From Bifidobacterium breve (lineage in GTDB: Bacteria; Actinomycetota; Thermoleophilia; Miltoncostaeales; Miltoncostaeaceae), in NCBI GenBank assembly GCA_945876305.1, contig CAMCOB010000002.1, positions 1 to 57,517 on the forward strand: DNA of 57,517 nt, written 5' to 3'. The notes beneath the pieces were generated by a model that was not told the origin of the DNA, ran no database searches, and worked only from the letters and a program-made list of their open reading frames with translations. Positions 35,494-45,517 of this stretch are shown here, piece by piece. Every line of letters starts with the position of its first letter. Position 1 is the stretch's first letter. The position numbers and the translations under genes were made by a program.

Positions 35494-36992
35494 ATACCTG
35501 CGAGATCCCGGGCACGATCGCGGAGCGCACCATGTGCCCGTGTGGCCCGCTCAGCCTCCCGGGCGCTCCAGCCCCGGGCCTCATCAACCGCAACCTCGCA
35601 GCCGGCCACCATGGCCTCGGTCTCACCGGGGGCTGATGAGCCCTGCTGCATGCGTGTATCTGCGGCGTCATCCGGGTCGAGCGCACGGGCGATGAGCGCC
35701 TCGTCCACCACCAGGTCGATGCCGTCACTCGCCGTCGCGGCCTCGGCCAGGAGCGCGGGAGTGATGGCCGACTCGTCCTGTCCGGCATCCACCAGCATCT
35801 TCACGGCGCGGCCCACCACGTGGTGCGCGGTGCGGTAATCGAGGCCCGCCTCCTGTGCCAGTACGTCCGAGAGGTCGGCGGCGGTGATGAACCCACGGCG
35901 GGCGGCCTCGCCGGCGCGCGTGGCGTCGAGGGTCATGCGGTCAACCACAGCGGCCATCAGGCGGGTGGATGCCACCACCTCCTCCATGGCGCGCGGCACC
36001 ACGGTGTTCAGTACGTGGAAGTGATCGGTGCGGGCCGAGCCTGTGTGCAGCGCCACGAGGATTCCCGCGAGGTCGCCCGACACGGTGCCGGCAGTGGCAC
36101 GCACCACGGCCAGGGCGTACGGATTGCGCTTCTGTGGCATCAGCGCGCTGGCGCGGCTGTGCTCATCAGCCAGCGAGGCAATGCCGAACTCCTGGCTGGC
36201 CAGGATCTCAAGGTCCTGCGCCATCTGGCTCTGGTGGGTGGCGGTGGTGGCCGCAGCGGCCACCAACTGCACGTATGGGTCCCACTGCCACATGGCGTCC
36301 TTCACATGCGGCACCACGCCCGATGCACCCAGTAGTTCGGCGAGGCGCGTGCGGTCGAGTGGCCAGCGCGACCCAGCGCTGCCGCCAGCGCCCGCCACCG
36401 AGAGGTCGAGCTCGGCGTGGACGGTACGAAGGCGCTCGGCGTCGCGCAGCACCGGATAGGCGTAGGCCAGAATGAGGTGGCCGAGGCGCGTGGGCTGTGC
36501 CGGCTGCAGGTAGGTGTAATCGGCCGCAAGGTCGGTGGCGTGGCGATCGGCCAGACGCGTGAGCGCAGATGCCAGGTCGATGCAGGCGTCATGCAGGTCG
36601 CGCGCGGCATCGCGTGCCACAAGGCGAAGGCCCACGCGGAATGCCTCGCGGCGCGGGCGCCCGGCAGACAACCATCCGGCGGCCACGTTGCCCGCGCGCT
36701 CCTTCAGCTGGTGCTCACGGCTGTTGAAGGCATCGCCCAGCGCGGGGTCAAAGGGAAACTCGTCGCCGGGGATCTCATCGAGCTGGAGCAGGGCTGTGAG
36801 GAGCGCCTTGGCCTGGTCAGCGGGAATGGCCTCGGCTTCGGTGAGTGCCACCACGTGAGCCAGATCAGAGGTGGAGAGTCCATCCGCCAGACGGGGTCCG
36901 GCGGCGGCCTCGTAGCGGTAGCCCGCTGCGATCAGCTCATCTGCGGGGCCGCCCTCAAGGCGTCCGCCGCTTCCCAGGTATTGCCGCGACAC
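35490..36992 (-). CDS. argH: Argininosuccinate lyase
   Basis: DAFNSREHQLKERAG..., THLQPAQP-equivalent TYLQPAQPTRLGH, GGSAGSRWPLDR, SALMPQKRNPYALAVVRA. Confidence 0.9.
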   Translation of the reverse strand: MSRQYLGSGGRLEGGPADELIAAGYRYEAAAGPRLADGLSTSDLAHVVALTEAEAIPADQAKALLTALLQLDEIPGDEFPFDPALGDAFNSREHQLKERAGNVAAGWLSAGRPRREAFRVGLRLVARDAARDLHDACIDLASALTRLADRHATDLAADYTYLQPAQPTRLGHLILAYAYPVLRDAERLRTVHAELDLSVAGAGGSAGSRWPLDRTRLAELLGASGVVPHVKDAMWQWDPYVQLVAAAATTATHQSQMAQDLEILASQEFGIASLADEHSRASALMPQKRNPYALAVVRATAGTVSGDLAGILVALHTGSARTDHFHVLNTVVPRAMEEVVASTRLMAAVVDRMTLDATRAGEAARRGFITAADLSDVLAQEAGLDYRTAHHVVGRAVKMLVDAGQDESAITPALLAEAATASDGIDLVVDEALIARALDPDDAADTRMQQGSSAPGETEAMVAGCEVAVDEARGWSAREAERATRAHGALRDRARDLAGI

Positions 36993-37002
36993 GCCCGGGA
37001 GC

Positions 37003-39234
37003 CTAGCGGGCCGGCTTGAAACCCCGAAGACGCAGGGAGTTCGTCACCACGAAGATGCTCGAAAGTCCCATTGCCGCGGCGGCGATAAGTGGGTTGAGAA
37101 GGCCCATTACGGCAAGCGGGATGGCCGCAACGTTGTAGCCGAAGGCCCACAGCAGATTGCCCTGAATCGTGCGGAGCGTTCGGCGTGACAGCCGGATGGC
37201 ATCGGCGATGGCGCGCGGATCGGGGGTGACCAACGTGATGTCGGCAGCCTCGGCGGCCACGTCGGTACCGGTACCCATGGCGATGCCCAGATCGGCGGTC
37301 ACCAGCGCGGGGGCATCGTTCACGCCATCGCCCGCCATGGCCACTACCTCGCCCGCCTCCATCAGCTCGCGCACCACCCGCGACTTGTCCTCGGGGAAGA
37401 CATCGCTCACCACGTCGTCAATACCCAGGACGGCAGCAACCGCGTGGGCGGGGCCTGCGGCGTCGCCGGTGAGCATGAGCGGACGAAGGCCCAACTCACG
37501 AAGCATCGCAATCGCCTGGGCGCTCTCGGGGCGCACGACATCGCTCACCTCAATGAGCCCGGCATCCTCGCCGTCGACGGTCACGCGCACCGTGGTGTGT
37601 GATCCGGCGGCACCCTCCTCAGCGCGACCCACGTGCACCTGATGGCCATCGACGTCGGCAGTCACGCCGACCCCCGCCTGGGCGACGAAAGCGCCCACCG
37701 GCAACAGGGCAGCCCGCTCCGCCGCCGCGGCGGTAATGGCCCGGCCGATGGGGTGCTCGCTGCCCGCCTCGGCGGCGCCGGCCAGCGCCAGCACACGGTC
37801 CGGATCATGCCCCGCAGCCGGGCGCACATCGGCCACCTTCATGACCCCCTCGGTGAGCGTGCCGGTCTTGTCGAGCACGGCCACGGTCACCCTGCGGGTG
37901 CTCTCCAGCACCTCGGGACCGCCAATGAGGATTCCAAGCTCGGCACCACGGCCCGTTCCCACCATCAGGGCCACCGGGGTGGCAAGGCCGAGTGCGCACG
38001 GGCACGAGATGACGAGCACGGCGACCGCGGCCGTCATGGCCTCGCCGGCCGGGTGCCCCGTGGCCAACCAGCCGATGAGCGTGCCGACCGCAATGAGGAT
38101 GACGGCGGGCACGAAGACCCCGGCCACGCGGTCGGCCAGGCGCTGCACAGGTGCCTTTCCTGCCTGGGCCACCTCCACAAGCGCAGCCACACGGTGCACG
38201 GCGGTCTCACTGCCAACACGGAGTGCACGCACCACAATGCGTCCGCCCGCGTTGAGGGACCCGCCCTCCACCTCATCTCCGGGGCCGACCTCCACGGGCA
38301 CGCTCTCCCCGGTGAGGAGCGCCCGGTCAACCGCCGACTGCCCCTCAACCACCTCGCCATCCACGGCAATGCGCTCCCCGGGGCGCACCACCACCAGATC
38401 GCCCACCACAACCTCGGCGACGGGCACCTCTCTCTCCACACCATCGCGCAGAAGCGTGGCGCGATCCGGTGCAAGGGCCAGGAGGGCGCGAATGGCGCTG
38501 CCGGCCGTACGGCGGGCACGGGCCTCCAGCCAGCGGCCCAGAAGCACAAGGGCCACGATGCCTGCGGCCACCTCGAAGTACACCTCTGCGCCAGAGCCAC
38601 CCGATGGCGTAAGCGACATGTGCATGGTCATGCCGATCTCACCCGCGCCCAGAAAGATGACGGCCACCGCACTCCAGGCCCAGGCCACGGCCGAACCAAG
38701 CGACACCAGGCTGTCCATCGAGAACCCCCGGTGGCGAAGCGCCTGCCAGGCGCCACGGTGGAAGGTCCAACCGCACCACCACACCACCGGGGTGGCGAGC
38801 GCAAACGACACCCACTGCCAGGCGGGGAACTGCAGCGGGGGGATCATCGAGACCAGCAGCACCGGCGCCGAGAGCACAACGGCCACGATGAGCCGGATGC
38901 GAAGGTGCGCCGCGGCATCGGCCACGGCACCCGAGGTGTCGAGCGGGGCGTCGGCGGCCGCCCGGGCGCCATACCCGGCTGCGCGTACAGCCTGAATGAG
39001 CACGGCGTCGTCAATGCTTTCGGGCACCAGCACGCGGGCACGCTCGGTGGCAAGACTCACCGATGCGGTGGCCCCATCAACCCTGTTGAGCGCCTTCTCC
39101 ACCCGTGCCACGCACGCGGCGCAGGTCATCCCCTCAATTGCGAGGTTGGCCTCGCGGGTGGCAACTGGCCCCTGATCAGACTGCGGCGTAACCCGCCTCC
39201 TCGATGGCACCGCGCACGGCGGTGTCATCGGCAT
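37003..39234 (-). CDS. copA: Heavy-metal (copper) translocating P1B-type ATPase
   Basis: N-terminal HMA GMTCAACVARVEKAL, CPCALGLATP, DKTGTLTEG, GDGVNDAPAL, EHPIGRAI. Confidence 0.95.
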   Translation of the reverse strand: MPMTPPCAVPSRRRVTPQSDQGPVATREANLAIEGMTCAACVARVEKALNRVDGATASVSLATERARVLVPESIDDAVLIQAVRAAGYGARAAADAPLDTSGAVADAAAHLRIRLIVAVVLSAPVLLVSMIPPLQFPAWQWVSFALATPVVWWCGWTFHRGAWQALRHRGFSMDSLVSLGSAVAWAWSAVAVIFLGAGEIGMTMHMSLTPSGGSGAEVYFEVAAGIVALVLLGRWLEARARRTAGSAIRALLALAPDRATLLRDGVEREVPVAEVVVGDLVVVRPGERIAVDGEVVEGQSAVDRALLTGESVPVEVGPGDEVEGGSLNAGGRIVVRALRVGSETAVHRVAALVEVAQAGKAPVQRLADRVAGVFVPAVILIAVGTLIGWLATGHPAGEAMTAAVAVLVISCPCALGLATPVALMVGTGRGAELGILIGGPEVLESTRRVTVAVLDKTGTLTEGVMKVADVRPAAGHDPDRVLALAGAAEAGSEHPIGRAITAAAAERAALLPVGAFVAQAGVGVTADVDGHQVHVGRAEEGAAGSHTTVRVTVDGEDAGLIEVSDVVRPESAQAIAMLRELGLRPLMLTGDAAGPAHAVAAVLGIDDVVSDVFPEDKSRVVRELMEAGEVVAMAGDGVNDAPALVTADLGIAMGTGTDVAAEAADITLVTPDPRAIADAIRLSRRTLRTIQGNLLWAFGYNVAAIPLAVMGLLNPLIAAAAMGLSSIFVVTNSLRLRGFKPAR

Positions 39235-39370
39235 CGCCGTGCACCTCCACCCTGCCGGTCGCCAGATCCACCTCGACGCCGGTCACGCCGAGAACGCCAC
39301 CCACCTCATCCTCCACGGCCCGCTGGCAATGGCCGCAGGTCATTCCGGTCACTTCGTAGATCATGCTCAT
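39176..39370 (-). CDS. copZ: CopZ-like heavy-metal-associated domain metallochaperone
   Basis: MSMIYEVTGMTCGHCQRAVEDEVGGVLGVTGVEVDLATGRVEV, 64 aa. Confidence 0.92.
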   Translation of the reverse strand: MSMIYEVTGMTCGHCQRAVEDEVGGVLGVTGVEVDLATGRVEVHGDADDTAVRGAIEEAGYAAV

Positions 39371-39427
39371 GCACTGATCGTAATCCCGGCGTCAAGTACC
39401 GGGGAGCCGCCGTGGTGGTGCGGGGCG

Positions 39428-39769
39428 CTACGGGGCCGGCAGCTCGTCGGCCTCGATGATCACGGCGGTGACGCCTGAGATCGTGAGGAGCCGGCGCACG
39501 GCGTCTGACGGGGCATGAATGCGAAGTGCCGCGGCACCCTCACGGGCGCGCTCATTGGCGGCGAGCAGCGCTCCCAGACCACGCGAATCGATAAACGTGA
39601 CCCCCGAGAGATCCACGTACAGGGTGCGTCCATCACGCTGTGCTTCGGTGAGCACCGCGGACACCTCGGTGAGCGTGCTGGCGTCAATCGGGCCAGCGAC
39701 GAACACGATGATGCCCTCCGGGCGCTCATCAAGGGTCACCTGCACCTGCTGTGGAGTGGGATCCGTCAT
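39428..39769 (-). CDS. STAS-domain anti-sigma factor antagonist
   Basis: TLYVDLSGVTFIDSRGLGALLAANERAREGAAALRI. Confidence 0.88.
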   Translation of the reverse strand: MTDPTPQQVQVTLDERPEGIIVFVAGPIDASTLTEVSAVLTEAQRDGRTLYVDLSGVTFIDSRGLGALLAANERAREGAAALRIHAPSDAVRRLLTISGVTAVIIEADELPAP

Positions 39770-39852
39770 CGCGGGCCGGGAGACTACCCTTCCGGGGCGG
39801 GTAAAGTGCCCCGCGAACAAGCGAAGAACACGACCACGCACGAGAGGTACCT

Positions 39853-40023
39853 GTGAAGCGTCTCCCCATCTGGATCGTCACCACACTGCTCGCCCTCGGG
39901 GTCATTACCACGTGGGCTGGCTGGTACGACCGCGCCGAGGTGGGCTACATCCCCTTCGCGCTCGGCGTCCTCTGGATCCTCTTCGCGCTGGCTGCCGCTC
40001 CCAGAGTTTTCGCCGACGACTGA
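39853..40023 (+). CDS. Small two-TM membrane protein (56 aa, GTG start)
   Basis: Own translation: MKRLPIWIVTTLLALGVITTWAGWYDRAEVGYIPFALGVLWILFALAAAPRVFADD*; AGAGG upstream of GTG; absent from the ORF track. Confidence 0.65.
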   Translation: MKRLPIWIVTTLLALGVITTWAGWYDRAEVGYIPFALGVLWILFALAAAPRVFADD

Positions 40024-40220
40024 TGTTCCGGCTGGTCGGGAGACGGTGGAGGCGACAGCCCATCGCCTGCTCGCGCTGATCGCAGGCGTGAACGCGGCAT
40101 CGCGAGCGATAACGCGCTGACCCCCGGGTACCCGGGCAAGGCCCCGTGGCCCCGGTTCGGCGATGTGTCGAGGCGATCACCCCTCGGGATACCGCAAGTT
40201 CCCGACTAGTCTCGCCCGCG

Positions 40221-42653
40221 ATGGCGGCCACCACCCCCACCACCCCGATCACAGGACTCACTCAGGCGGATGCCGAACGCATCCGTTCCGAGATGGGTCC
40301 GCGTCGCGTGCCCCGGACCAGCCGCTCGTACGCCGAGATCGTGTGGGCCAACACCTTCACGCTCTTCAATCTGGTGCTGATCATCCTGCTCATCCCCATC
40401 CTGGTACTGGGGCTGTTCAGCGACGCCCTGTTCGCCGGGGTGCTCATTGCCAACACGCTCATCGGCATCGTGCAGGAGAGCCGGGCCAAGCGCACGCTCG
40501 ATCGGCTGGCACTGCTGGTGGCACCTCACGGCACCGTGCTGCGCGATGGCGAGCCCGTTGAGTTGGCCGTCGCCGACATCGTGCCGGGCGACGTCGTGTT
40601 GCTTGAGCCCGGCGACCAGGTTGTGGCCGATGGCGAGATGGTGCGGGCCACCGTGCTGAGCCTTGATGAATCGGCCCTCACCGGCGAGAGCGACGCGGTC
40701 TCGCGGGTAGATGGCGATCCGGTGCTGTCCGGATCGTTCTGCGTGGCCGGCAGCGGTGCCTACAGGGTGACCGCGGTCGGTATCGACTCATTCGCCGGAC
40801 GGCTGGCCGCCGAGGCCAAGGGCAACCGTGTGCAGCTCTCGCCCCTGCAACTGGACATCAACCGCATCCTGCGAATCCTCATCGTGGTGATGGTGCCCAT
40901 GGCCGTGCTCATGATCGCGTCGACCTTCTGGATCGACCTCGGGGTGGTGGGATCGACCCAGCGCACGGTGGCCGCCCTCGTACCGCTGGTGCCCGAGGGT
41001 CTGGTGCTGCTGGCCAGCCTCACATTCGCGGTCGCCGCCATGCGCCTGGGCCGCATCGGCACCCTGGCGCAGCAGCTCAACGCCATTGAGAGTCTGGCCA
41101 GCGTGGACACCGTGTGTGTGGACAAGACGGGCACGCTCACCGAGAACCGGCTCGATGTGGTGGGCGTGGTGGCCGCACCGGGGCACAACGAGGATGACGT
41201 GCGGCGGCTCACCGGCCAACTGGCCGCCAGCGCAGCGGCAAGAAATGGCACGGCCGACGCCATCGCGCGCGCCATGCCCGAGGATGCCCTCACGCCCACA
41301 ACGCAGGTGCCATTCGCGTCGGTGCGCAAGTGGAGTGGCGTCACGCTGCCCGGGGCGGGCACCATCGTGCTGGGAGCGCCCGAGATCCTGGAGCGCATTG
41401 GGGTGGCAATCCCCCCCGCCCTTGCCGCGCGTATCGCCGCCGAGCAGGCCGAGCGCCGACGCGTGCTGCTGGTGGCAACCGGTACCGGGGCTCTCGATGA
41501 AGACCAGGACCAGAACGGCATGGGGCACCTCCCGCCCATGACCGCAGCCGGCGCCATCCTGATGGAGGAGGCCCTGCGGCCCGACGCACCCGACACCGTG
41601 CGGTTCCTGCAGCGCGAGGGCGTGCAGGTAAAGGTCATCTCGGGAGATGGCATCGGCACCGTGCAGGCCGTGGCAGCCGCCTGTGGCGTGGAGAATGCAC
41701 ACAAGGCGATGCAGGGGCCCGACCTGCCCGACGACCCCGAGGCGCTCGCTGAGATCGTTCGCGACACGGCGGTGTTCGGGCGCATCACCCCCGAACAAAA
41801 GCGGGCACTGGTGCGCGCCATGACCGCCAACGGGCGTTACGTGGCGATGATCGGCGACGGCGTCAACGACGTGCTGGCACTCAAGGAGGCCCGCCTGGCC
41901 GTGGCCATGGGCAACGGCAGCCAGATGGCCAAGGGCGTGGCCGACCTGGTGCTGCTCACCAATGCCTTCTCCACGCTGCCAAGCGCCATTGAGGCCGGGC
42001 GTCAGATCATCCGCAACACCCATCGGGTGGCCAAGCTCTTTATCACCAAGTCCGTCTACTCGGCGCTGCTCCTCGTGTGCTTCTCGCTGCTGCCCATCGC
42101 CTTCCCGTTCCTGCCCAGGCAGCTGTCCATCACCTCATCGCTCACCATCGGTATCCCCGCGTTCTTCCTGGCGCTGTCACGCAGTGAGGGTGCGGTGCGG
42201 CGCGACAGCTTTATGCGCAGCCTGATGGCATTCTCGGTCCCTGCAGGCGCAGTCATCGCCATGGCAATTACCGCGGCATACCTGCTCATGCGCGGACCGC
42301 TTGACGGCACCATCTCCGAAGCCCGCACGGCCGCGATCCTCGCCGCCACGTTCCTGGGGCTCGCCGTGGTCATCGAATTGGAGCGGGGGGTTGAGCGGCG
42401 CAAGGTGCGCACATGGGTGTGGGGCATGGTCGCCGGGTTTGTCGTGCTGCTGTCGGTCGGGCTGTACATCCCGTGGCTCACCACATTCTTTGAGATCGAG
42501 ATCCCCACCGCATCGCAGTGGGGCCTCATCGTGGCGGTCGTCGTGGTGGGCACCCTCCTGCTGCTGGGCGTGCGGCGCATCCCATGGCTTCAGCGCCTCG
42601 AGAATCCACCCGCGCCCACAGATGACCTCGTGCCCGTCGAGTCGCGGGGCTAA
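40221..42653 (+). CDS. Cation-translocating P-type ATPase, CtpE-like
   Basis: RRVPRTSRSYAEIVWANTFTLFNL, VDKTGTLTENRL, VPEGLVLLASLTFAVAAMRL, MIGDGVNDVLALKEA. Confidence 0.92.
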   Translation: MAATTPTTPITGLTQADAERIRSEMGPRRVPRTSRSYAEIVWANTFTLFNLVLIILLIPILVLGLFSDALFAGVLIANTLIGIVQESRAKRTLDRLALLVAPHGTVLRDGEPVELAVADIVPGDVVLLEPGDQVVADGEMVRATVLSLDESALTGESDAVSRVDGDPVLSGSFCVAGSGAYRVTAVGIDSFAGRLAAEAKGNRVQLSPLQLDINRILRILIVVMVPMAVLMIASTFWIDLGVVGSTQRTVAALVPLVPEGLVLLASLTFAVAAMRLGRIGTLAQQLNAIESLASVDTVCVDKTGTLTENRLDVVGVVAAPGHNEDDVRRLTGQLAASAAARNGTADAIARAMPEDALTPTTQVPFASVRKWSGVTLPGAGTIVLGAPEILERIGVAIPPALAARIAAEQAERRRVLLVATGTGALDEDQDQNGMGHLPPMTAAGAILMEEALRPDAPDTVRFLQREGVQVKVISGDGIGTVQAVAAACGVENAHKAMQGPDLPDDPEALAEIVRDTAVFGRITPEQKRALVRAMTANGRYVAMIGDGVNDVLALKEARLAVAMGNGSQMAKGVADLVLLTNAFSTLPSAIEAGRQIIRNTHRVAKLFITKSVYSALLLVCFSLLPIAFPFLPRQLSITSSLTIGIPAFFLALSRSEGAVRRDSFMRSLMAFSVPAGAVIAMAITAAYLLMRGPLDGTISEARTAAILAATFLGLAVVIELERGVERRKVRTWVWGMVAGFVVLLSVGLYIPWLTTFFEIEIPTASQWGLIVAVVVVGTLLLLGVRRIPWLQRLENPPAPTDDLVPVESRG

Positions 42654-43459
42654 TTCACCGAGACGTCGACGGGGATGTCAAAGCGCTCGATGCGCGTGGC
42701 ACGACCATCCGCGCCGGCATCCACCACGATCCCCTGAACGCGCACATCACCGGTGGCGGGCTCGAACCGCGCTGGCAAGCCGGTGAGGAACCTGCGCAGC
42801 ACCGGTTCGGCCTTGACCCCGATGATCGAGTCGTGCGGGCCAGTCATGCCGATATCGCTGATGTACGCGGTACCCCCAGCCAAGATGCGCTCGTCGGCAG
42901 TGGGCACGTGGGTATGCGTGCCGAACACCACGGTGGCGCGACCATCCAGGTGATGGGCGATTGCGCGCTTCTCGCTGGTGGCCTCGGCATGCATATCGAC
43001 GATCACCAGATGGGTCTCGCGGCGCATGCGATCGATCAGATCGTCAACCACCGCGAAGGGACTTTGGGCCGCTTCGATGAATACCGACCCGATGAGGTTG
43101 AGCACACCCACCCGGAAGCCCCCTCGGGCATCCACCACCACGCTGCCCGAACCCGCGCCGCGCGCCACCAGGTTGGCCGGTCGCAGCACCCGTGGGTCCT
43201 CCTCCAGCGTGGCCACGTACTCGGTTCGGCGGAGCGTGTGATTCCCGCCGGTCAGTACATCAGCGCCGGCCTCGAAGAGCGCCTTCGCCTGCTTGGGCGT
43301 GGTACCCGACCCGGCAGCGGCATTCTCGGCATTGACCACGACGATGTTCGGCGAATGCTGCTCGCGCAGGCGCGGAAGGACCATCTCGACGGCCCGCATG
43401 CCGGGGGCACCAAATACATCGCCGATCATGACGGCACGGAACACGGCGGGGTCGCTCAC
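42650..43459 (-). CDS. YmdB-family metallophosphoesterase (TIGR00282 type)
   Basis: MIGDVFGAPGMRAVEMVLPRLREQHSPNIVVVNAENAAAGSGTTPKQAKALFEAGADVLTGGNHTLRR; VDMHAEATSEKRAIAHHLDGRATVVFGTHTHVPTADERIL. Confidence 0.93.
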   Translation of the reverse strand: MSDPAVFRAVMIGDVFGAPGMRAVEMVLPRLREQHSPNIVVVNAENAAAGSGTTPKQAKALFEAGADVLTGGNHTLRRTEYVATLEEDPRVLRPANLVARGAGSGSVVVDARGGFRVGVLNLIGSVFIEAAQSPFAVVDDLIDRMRRETHLVIVDMHAEATSEKRAIAHHLDGRATVVFGTHTHVPTADERILAGGTAYISDIGMTGPHDSIIGVKAEPVLRRFLTGLPARFEPATGDVRVQGIVVDAGADGRATRIERFDIPVDVSVN

Positions 43460-44212
43460 TCAGGCACCTGGCCCGGTGGTCTGACGCAGCAGTTCGATGG
43501 CAATGTGGTTTCCGGAGTCGTTGGTGTAATTGGCGATGGCGGGGGTCTCGACCCGCGACATGTCACGCACGCGCCCGATGACGGTACGACCGGCCCCGAC
43601 GGCGCTTCCCACCTGAAGGACGACGCCATCGGGCGCCGGCTCCACGCGGGTGATGCTCACGGCGACGTCGGGCATGCCGGAGGGCGTGAGGACGATCGCC
43701 AGTCCCTCTGGGCGGCCGAACACGCGGTACGGACTGACCGCCGTGACCACCCCGTCCACCGGGCTGTAGACCACCGATCCCGCTGCGGCACCCACATCAA
43801 CCACGGACGTCAGGGTGCCCGACGACCCATCCTCCGCGGTCACCTTGTTGGTCAGCCCGCTCGCCGGGGTCATGGCGATGGCGCCCGGGTCGGTCACCCC
43901 ATGGAAGTAGATGACGGTCACCTGCTTCTCGGCCACGGGCAGCACCACCTCAAGGCGTCCGGAGCGGCCCATCACCACACGCTGCGGCGCGGTGGCGCCA
44001 GCGGCGGCGGGAACGGGCGAGGCCACCAAACCCACGGGGGCATCGGCCGCGGTGCCACCCCAGGTGGCAGCCAATACGACGGCCACGATCACCGCCACGG
44101 CCAGCAGGGCCGGGGCGACCACGGTGTTGAGCGCGCGATTGCTCCGGTGGCGGTCGGCCTGCCGGCGCTCGTCGCGTCGCCACTTCAGCTCATCGCGAGA
44201 GAGATTCGGCAT
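43460..44212 (-). CDS. Membrane protein, possibly a degenerate M23-like (lysostaphin-fold) domain protein
   Basis: One N-terminal TM; GSVVYSPVDGVVTAVSPYRVFGRPEGLAIVLTPSG resembles an M23 core without the metal ligands. Confidence 0.5.
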   Translation of the reverse strand: MPNLSRDELKWRRDERRQADRHRSNRALNTVVAPALLAVAVIVAVVLAATWGGTAADAPVGLVASPVPAAAGATAPQRVVMGRSGRLEVVLPVAEKQVTVIYFHGVTDPGAIAMTPASGLTNKVTAEDGSSGTLTSVVDVGAAAGSVVYSPVDGVVTAVSPYRVFGRPEGLAIVLTPSGMPDVAVSITRVEPAPDGVVLQVGSAVGAGRTVIGRVRDMSRVETPAIANYTNDSGNHIAIELLRQTTGPGA

Positions 44213-44283
44213 CGACGTGACAAGGCTAGACCAGCCGGACCGAATGGCGGGCTGGCTGGGTTGGGGGCGATATCATGAACTCC

Positions 44284-45507
44284 ATGATCGGCCGACAGGC
44301 CAGCACGCCGGCGTGGGCACTTATTGCCGCCACGGCGGGCATCGTCGTGATCCTCTGGATCGCGGGACAGACCCTCGGACGCGTCATCTTCGTGTTCTTG
44401 GTATCGGTCATCATCGCCCTTTTGCTCAACCCCCTCGTGCGGTTCCTCAGGCGTATGCACGTACCACGTGGCCTTGCCGTGGCAACGGTGTTCCTCTCGT
44501 TCATCGGGGCGGTGGCAGCCGCTGTCGTGCTGCTCATCCCCCCCATTCAGAACCAGATCCAGGCGATCCGCGGCAACCTGCCGCTGTACACCGATCAGGC
44601 CCAGCGGCAGGTGCAGAACCTGCAGGCATTCTTCGAACGCAGTGGCATCAACGTGGATGTGCAGCAGAAGGCCGATGCCGCGCTGCAGGCCATCCGGTCA
44701 TGGGCAAGTGGCATCTCGGGCAATGCCGTGTCGTACTCACTCAGCGCCCTCAGCGTGCTGGTGGTCATCATCATCATTCTGGTGGCGGCCGTCTACATGC
44801 TGCTGGATGCCCCGCGCATCGCCCGCTTCGCGCAGCAGATCGGTGGCCCATCAGCAGCCCAGTTCCTGCGCCGCACCGAACGCACGCTGGGGCAATACAT
44901 CAAGGCCCAGACCCTGGTGTGCCTCATCATCGGCGTGAGTGCGGGGATGGTGCTTTGGATCTTTGGCGTCACGGGGATTTTCGCTCAGGGGGCCACGTAT
45001 GCCGCGCTCTTCGCGGCCTGGGTGTTCGTGATGGAGTTCATCCCGTACATCGGGCCCATCTTCGGGGCATTGCCACCAGTGCTGCTGGCGCTGTTCACCT
45101 CACCCATCACCGCGCTCTGGGTCATTCTTGCGTTCATTGCCATCCACCAGTTCGAGGGCCACGTCGTGGTGCCTCAGGTCATGGGCGACGCCGTGGGAGT
45201 GCATCCGCTGGTGGTGATCTTCGGCATCCTCATCGGCGACGAGCTGTACGGATTCGCCGGGATCATCCTTGCCATCCCTGTCGTGGTGCTGCTCAAGGAG
45301 ACCGCCATCTACACCAGCAGGCGCATGGGCTGGTTCGGTATGCCGCAATTGGCGGGGCTTGGCAGCACGCCGCTCGCCGACGACCAACCCACCGCATCGG
45401 GCTTTGCTCCACCACCACGGCGCCCGTCCCCCGACCCGAATTCCGGGGATACTCTCGACGTGCCCACGCGAATCCCCGAGGCGCCGCGCTCGAGCGGCGC
45501 AGACTGA
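44284..45507 (+). CDS. AI-2E family (YdiK/PerM-like) transporter
   Basis: LLNPLVRFLRRMHVPRGLAVATVFL, VMEFIPYIGPIFGALPPVLLAL, QFEGHVVVPQVMGDAVGVHPLVVIFGILIGDELYGFAGIILAIP. Confidence 0.92.
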   Translation: MIGRQASTPAWALIAATAGIVVILWIAGQTLGRVIFVFLVSVIIALLLNPLVRFLRRMHVPRGLAVATVFLSFIGAVAAAVVLLIPPIQNQIQAIRGNLPLYTDQAQRQVQNLQAFFERSGINVDVQQKADAALQAIRSWASGISGNAVSYSLSALSVLVVIIIILVAAVYMLLDAPRIARFAQQIGGPSAAQFLRRTERTLGQYIKAQTLVCLIIGVSAGMVLWIFGVTGIFAQGATYAALFAAWVFVMEFIPYIGPIFGALPPVLLALFTSPITALWVILAFIAIHQFEGHVVVPQVMGDAVGVHPLVVIFGILIGDELYGFAGIILAIPVVVLLKETAIYTSRRMGWFGMPQLAGLGSTPLADDQPTASGFAPPPRRPSPDPNSGDTLDVPTRIPEAPRSSGAD

Positions 45508-45517
45508 CCATCGCCGC

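Noticed and set aside
39905-40261. 118-aa minus-strand ORF upstream of the CtpE-like ATPase
   Set aside because: Arg/Gly/Ser-rich spurious frame antisense to the small GTG ORF and promoter region.
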